Part shown: positions 30,279-32,033 of the stretch, piece by piece | Numbering within the stretch: the first letter of the stretch is position 1 | How the letters are laid out: the number at the start of each line of letters is the position of its first letter | Made by a program: the position numbers and the translations under genes | Notes under the pieces: model-generated | Told to the model about the DNA's origin: nothing | Database searches by the model: none | The model's input: the letters and a program-made list of their open reading frames with translations, nothing else | Assembly (NCBI GenBank): GCA_031264545.1 | Contig: JAISDV010000204.1 | Span: forward strand, 1 to 32,033 | Length of the DNA: 32,033 nt | Source: Oscillospiraceae bacterium | GTDB taxonomy: Bacteria > Bacillota > Clostridia > Oscillospirales > Oscillospiraceae | Direction of reading: 5' to 3'

Positions 30279-31583
30279 ATGGCTGAAAAGGTTAAAGACA
30301 CCACTTTGGAAGACGCCGTGATGAGAGGCGAGCTGTCCGTTTTCGACTTCTGCTGCCAGAAGGTCGAGGGACAGTTGGAACGCATGAGGGAAAGAAACCC
30401 CGACCTCCTTTGGACGCTCGAGATCCAGGATGTCATGTGGCACAACTACCGCGACGCGCAGAAGCGGGGCAAGAAGCTCATCTTCTTCGGCGGCCCGGTT
30501 CCGACAAATATTATCGTCGCTTTTGACTGTATCCCCGTCTATCTGGATACGATCCCCATCCGGCTTTCCCCGAACCCCGTTCTGACGGGCAAATTCATCG
30601 ACTCGGCCGAGCGTTATGTCCCGCCCACCACCTGCGGCCTGTGCAAGACCTATATGGGAACCGCGCTCGAGAACCAGTACGGCTCAAAGCCCGACGCTTT
30701 CGTTTATTCCGCTGTCCCCTGCGACTCCTCCCGCACCGTTTACCCCAATATGGAGCGTATTTTCAACGTTCCCTCGTTCTCCTTTGACTACCCCTTCCGC
30801 AGAGACGACCGCGGCCTCGAATATCTGGTCGATCAGACCGAGCGGTTTATCGTCTGGATGGAAGAATTCACCGGAACCAAGTTCGACTGGGATAAGTTCA
30901 AGGAAACTATGAAGCACTCCAACAGGACCTTTGAGCTCCAGGGCAAATGCGCCGACCTGCGCAAGCATAAGCCCTGCCCGCTGCCCGGCCGTATGCTGGT
31001 TCTCAACGGGACCTCCAACGCGATGAGCTGTTTCCCCGAGATGGGGGACCTGCTCGAAAAGGAGCTCGAAGCCGGCCAGATGATGATAGAGCTGGGCATG
31101 GGACCCTGCCTGAACGGCGAAAAGCACCGCGTCGCCCTGCTCCAGAACATGCTCTGGTCCTTCTCCGGCGCGATGGACTGGATGGAGCGGGAATACGACT
31201 CCGTCACCGTTATGGACGCTTTCGGTTTCCAGCACGGCGAGATCTTCGAGCATATGGACGACAGGCACGACTGCCTGAAGACCATGGCCAGAATGATGCA
31301 GAACAACCCGATGATCCACGGCGCATCCGGCCCGAGCGAGAACTTCCTGTATCTGGTCGACAAGATCTTCGCGGAATACGAGCCGGACGTCTCCATCTTC
31401 CTCGGCCACATCGGCTGCAAGCACACTTGGGCCTCCGCCAAGATGGTCACCGACATGATCCAGGAGAAGTACGGCATCCCATCCCTGTATCTCGACGTCG
31501 ACGGTATCGACGGCCGCTACAAGACCAAGGACGAGATCACCGGCGCACTTTCGGAATATTTCGACACCGTCGTCAATAAATAA
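30279..31583 (+). CDS. 2-hydroxyacyl-CoA dehydratase, larger subunit (set 2)
   Basis: 434 residues from the ATG at 30279, which has AAAAGGAGG upstream; an ATG at 30249 overlaps the previous gene and lacks a site. Candidate ligands are Cys119, Cys148 (VPCDSSRTVYP) and the Cys of GHIGCKHTW. Unlike set 1, the first ligand region reads TTCGLCKT, adding a second cysteine (Cys122) where set 1 has Asp. This could change cluster ligation. Works with the preceding small subunit. The substrate is unknown; an (R)-2-hydroxyacyl-CoA such as lactoyl-CoA is plausible. Confidence 0.87.
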   Translation: MAEKVKDTTLEDAVMRGELSVFDFCCQKVEGQLERMRERNPDLLWTLEIQDVMWHNYRDAQKRGKKLIFFGGPVPTNIIVAFDCIPVYLDTIPIRLSPNPVLTGKFIDSAERYVPPTTCGLCKTYMGTALENQYGSKPDAFVYSAVPCDSSRTVYPNMERIFNVPSFSFDYPFRRDDRGLEYLVDQTERFIVWMEEFTGTKFDWDKFKETMKHSNRTFELQGKCADLRKHKPCPLPGRMLVLNGTSNAMSCFPEMGDLLEKELEAGQMMIELGMGPCLNGEKHRVALLQNMLWSFSGAMDWMEREYDSVTVMDAFGFQHGEIFEHMDDRHDCLKTMARMMQNNPMIHGASGPSENFLYLVDKIFAEYEPDVSIFLGHIGCKHTWASAKMVTDMIQEKYGIPSLYLDVDGIDGRYKTKDEITGALSEYFDTVVNK

Positions 31584-32033
31584 ACCGGCGGAAGCAAAGC
31601 GTTTTCGCGTCAGCGGGCGGAGGCACAAGCTGTCTCCGCTCCTTGCTTTCCGCGCAGCCGGGGCGGTTCGGAGCGTCCGGCACGGCTACACGCTCAGCCT
31701 GGTCGATTTCTCCCGAGCGTACAACAGAAATCGTCCGAAATGCCCTGTGCCTGCCGATCCGGCTTAACATGCGGATGTGAAGCGAAGCAATAAAAAACAA
31801 TTTTGAAACAAATTTGACACACTGCCTGTGCCATGTTGAATCGGCACGACTCAGATATTGATATAAGTGCCGCTATATAGGCGAAGCGTCCGCCGTGATT
31901 GGGAGGACTGCCTGAACAAGGTGTACAAAAAAATGTACCGTAATTTGTTCGAAGAATACTAATTTGTTAAAATCTGAGGAATTGGCATATTTTTTGCTCA
32001 ATACTCAATACCAGTTATATGGACATGATGACG
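31584..32033 (+). promoter_or_regulatory. noncoding right end: promoters for an off-window gene
   Basis: No credible gene is seen in these 450 bases. A 9-bp hairpin (31617-31625 with 31631-31639, T-rich after) may weakly end set 2. A possible sigma-A promoter is TTGACA (31814-31819), 16 bases, TTGAAT (31836-31841). CGGCAC (31842-31847) and GTGCCG (31867-31872) form an inverted repeat, and GTACA (31923-31927) with TGTAC (31934-31938) form another. Both are upstream of the sigma-54 element at 31983 and are candidate activator sites. Confidence 0.5.
31983..31998 (+). promoter_or_regulatory. sigma-54 (-24/-12) promoter
   Basis: TGGCATATTTTTTGCT has the GG and GC doublets at the exact spacing of the TGGCACG-N4-TTGCW consensus, with only the C and G after TGGCA changed. 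It reads rightward out of the window. The sigma-54 gene itself is in this window. Confidence 0.75.

Noticed and set aside
31921..31962. Tiny GTG-started frame of 13 codons upstream of the sigma-54 promoter
   Set aside because: The GGGAGG is too far from the start, it overlaps an inverted repeat, and nothing supports translation.

Overview
The window looks like chromosome of an anaerobic, endospore-forming, moderately GC-rich Clostridia member (Oscillospiraceae-like). Three things suggest this: the spore germination protease gpr, a SCIFF ribosomal peptide with its radical-SAM maturase, and oxygen-sensitive 2-hydroxyacyl-CoA dehydratases. Promoters and AGGAGG ribosome sites are low-GC Gram-positive in style. 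The genus cannot be fixed from sequence alone.

Layout. (1) 1-2.6 kb is a small accessory patch, partly AT-rich. It holds a BRO-N (phage-antirepressor/DinD-like) gene, a toxin-antitoxin pair (XRE-Panacea antitoxin plus RelE-like toxin), and a 21-bp fossil copy of the BRO-N gene. (2) 2.6-3.5 kb holds a rhomboid-like membrane protein without the protease motif, on the minus strand. (3) 3.7-8.1 kb reads rightward: metK, rlmB, and a large membrane protein that looks like a P-type ATPase stripped of its catalytic motifs. (4) 8.2-10.4 kb is an EF-G paralogue with its own strong promoter. (5) 10.4-19.7 kb is all on the minus strand: rpoN (sigma-54); a probable operon scfA, scfB, hemZ, nucleoside kinase, hexapeptide transferase, PAP2 phosphatase; an Orn/Lys/Arg-decarboxylase-family gene; and rpsT. 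(6) 19.9-24.1 kb reads rightward: gpr, a parS site at the centre of a 50-bp perfect palindrome, parA, parB, serS. ParABS suggests the window is near the chromosome origin, which is an inference. (7) 24.2-31.6 kb is a fermentation module: an acyl-CoA:carboxylate CoA-transferase diverging from two tandem two-gene sets encoding 2-hydroxyacyl-CoA dehydratase subunits. (8) The last 450 bases are noncoding and end with a good match to a sigma-54 -24/-12 promoter reading out of the window.

How it fits together. The CoA-transferase would activate 2-hydroxy acids to CoA esters, and the dehydratases would remove water to give enoyl-CoA, as in lactate-to-propionate or amino-acid fermentation. The ATP-dependent activator (HgdC/HadI type) and the reductases are not in the window. 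The two dehydratase sets are clearly homologous but have different leaders and promoters, so they may serve different substrates or conditions. The sigma-54 gene and the sigma-54 promoter at the right edge may belong to the same catabolic regulation.

Most worth a second look: the pseudo-P-type ATPase, the parS-centred palindrome, the SCIFF attenuator, the duplicated dehydratases with a structured leader, the sigma-54 promoter, the inactive rhomboid, and the Panacea TA pair. No tRNA, rRNA, CRISPR array, integrase or transposase was seen.
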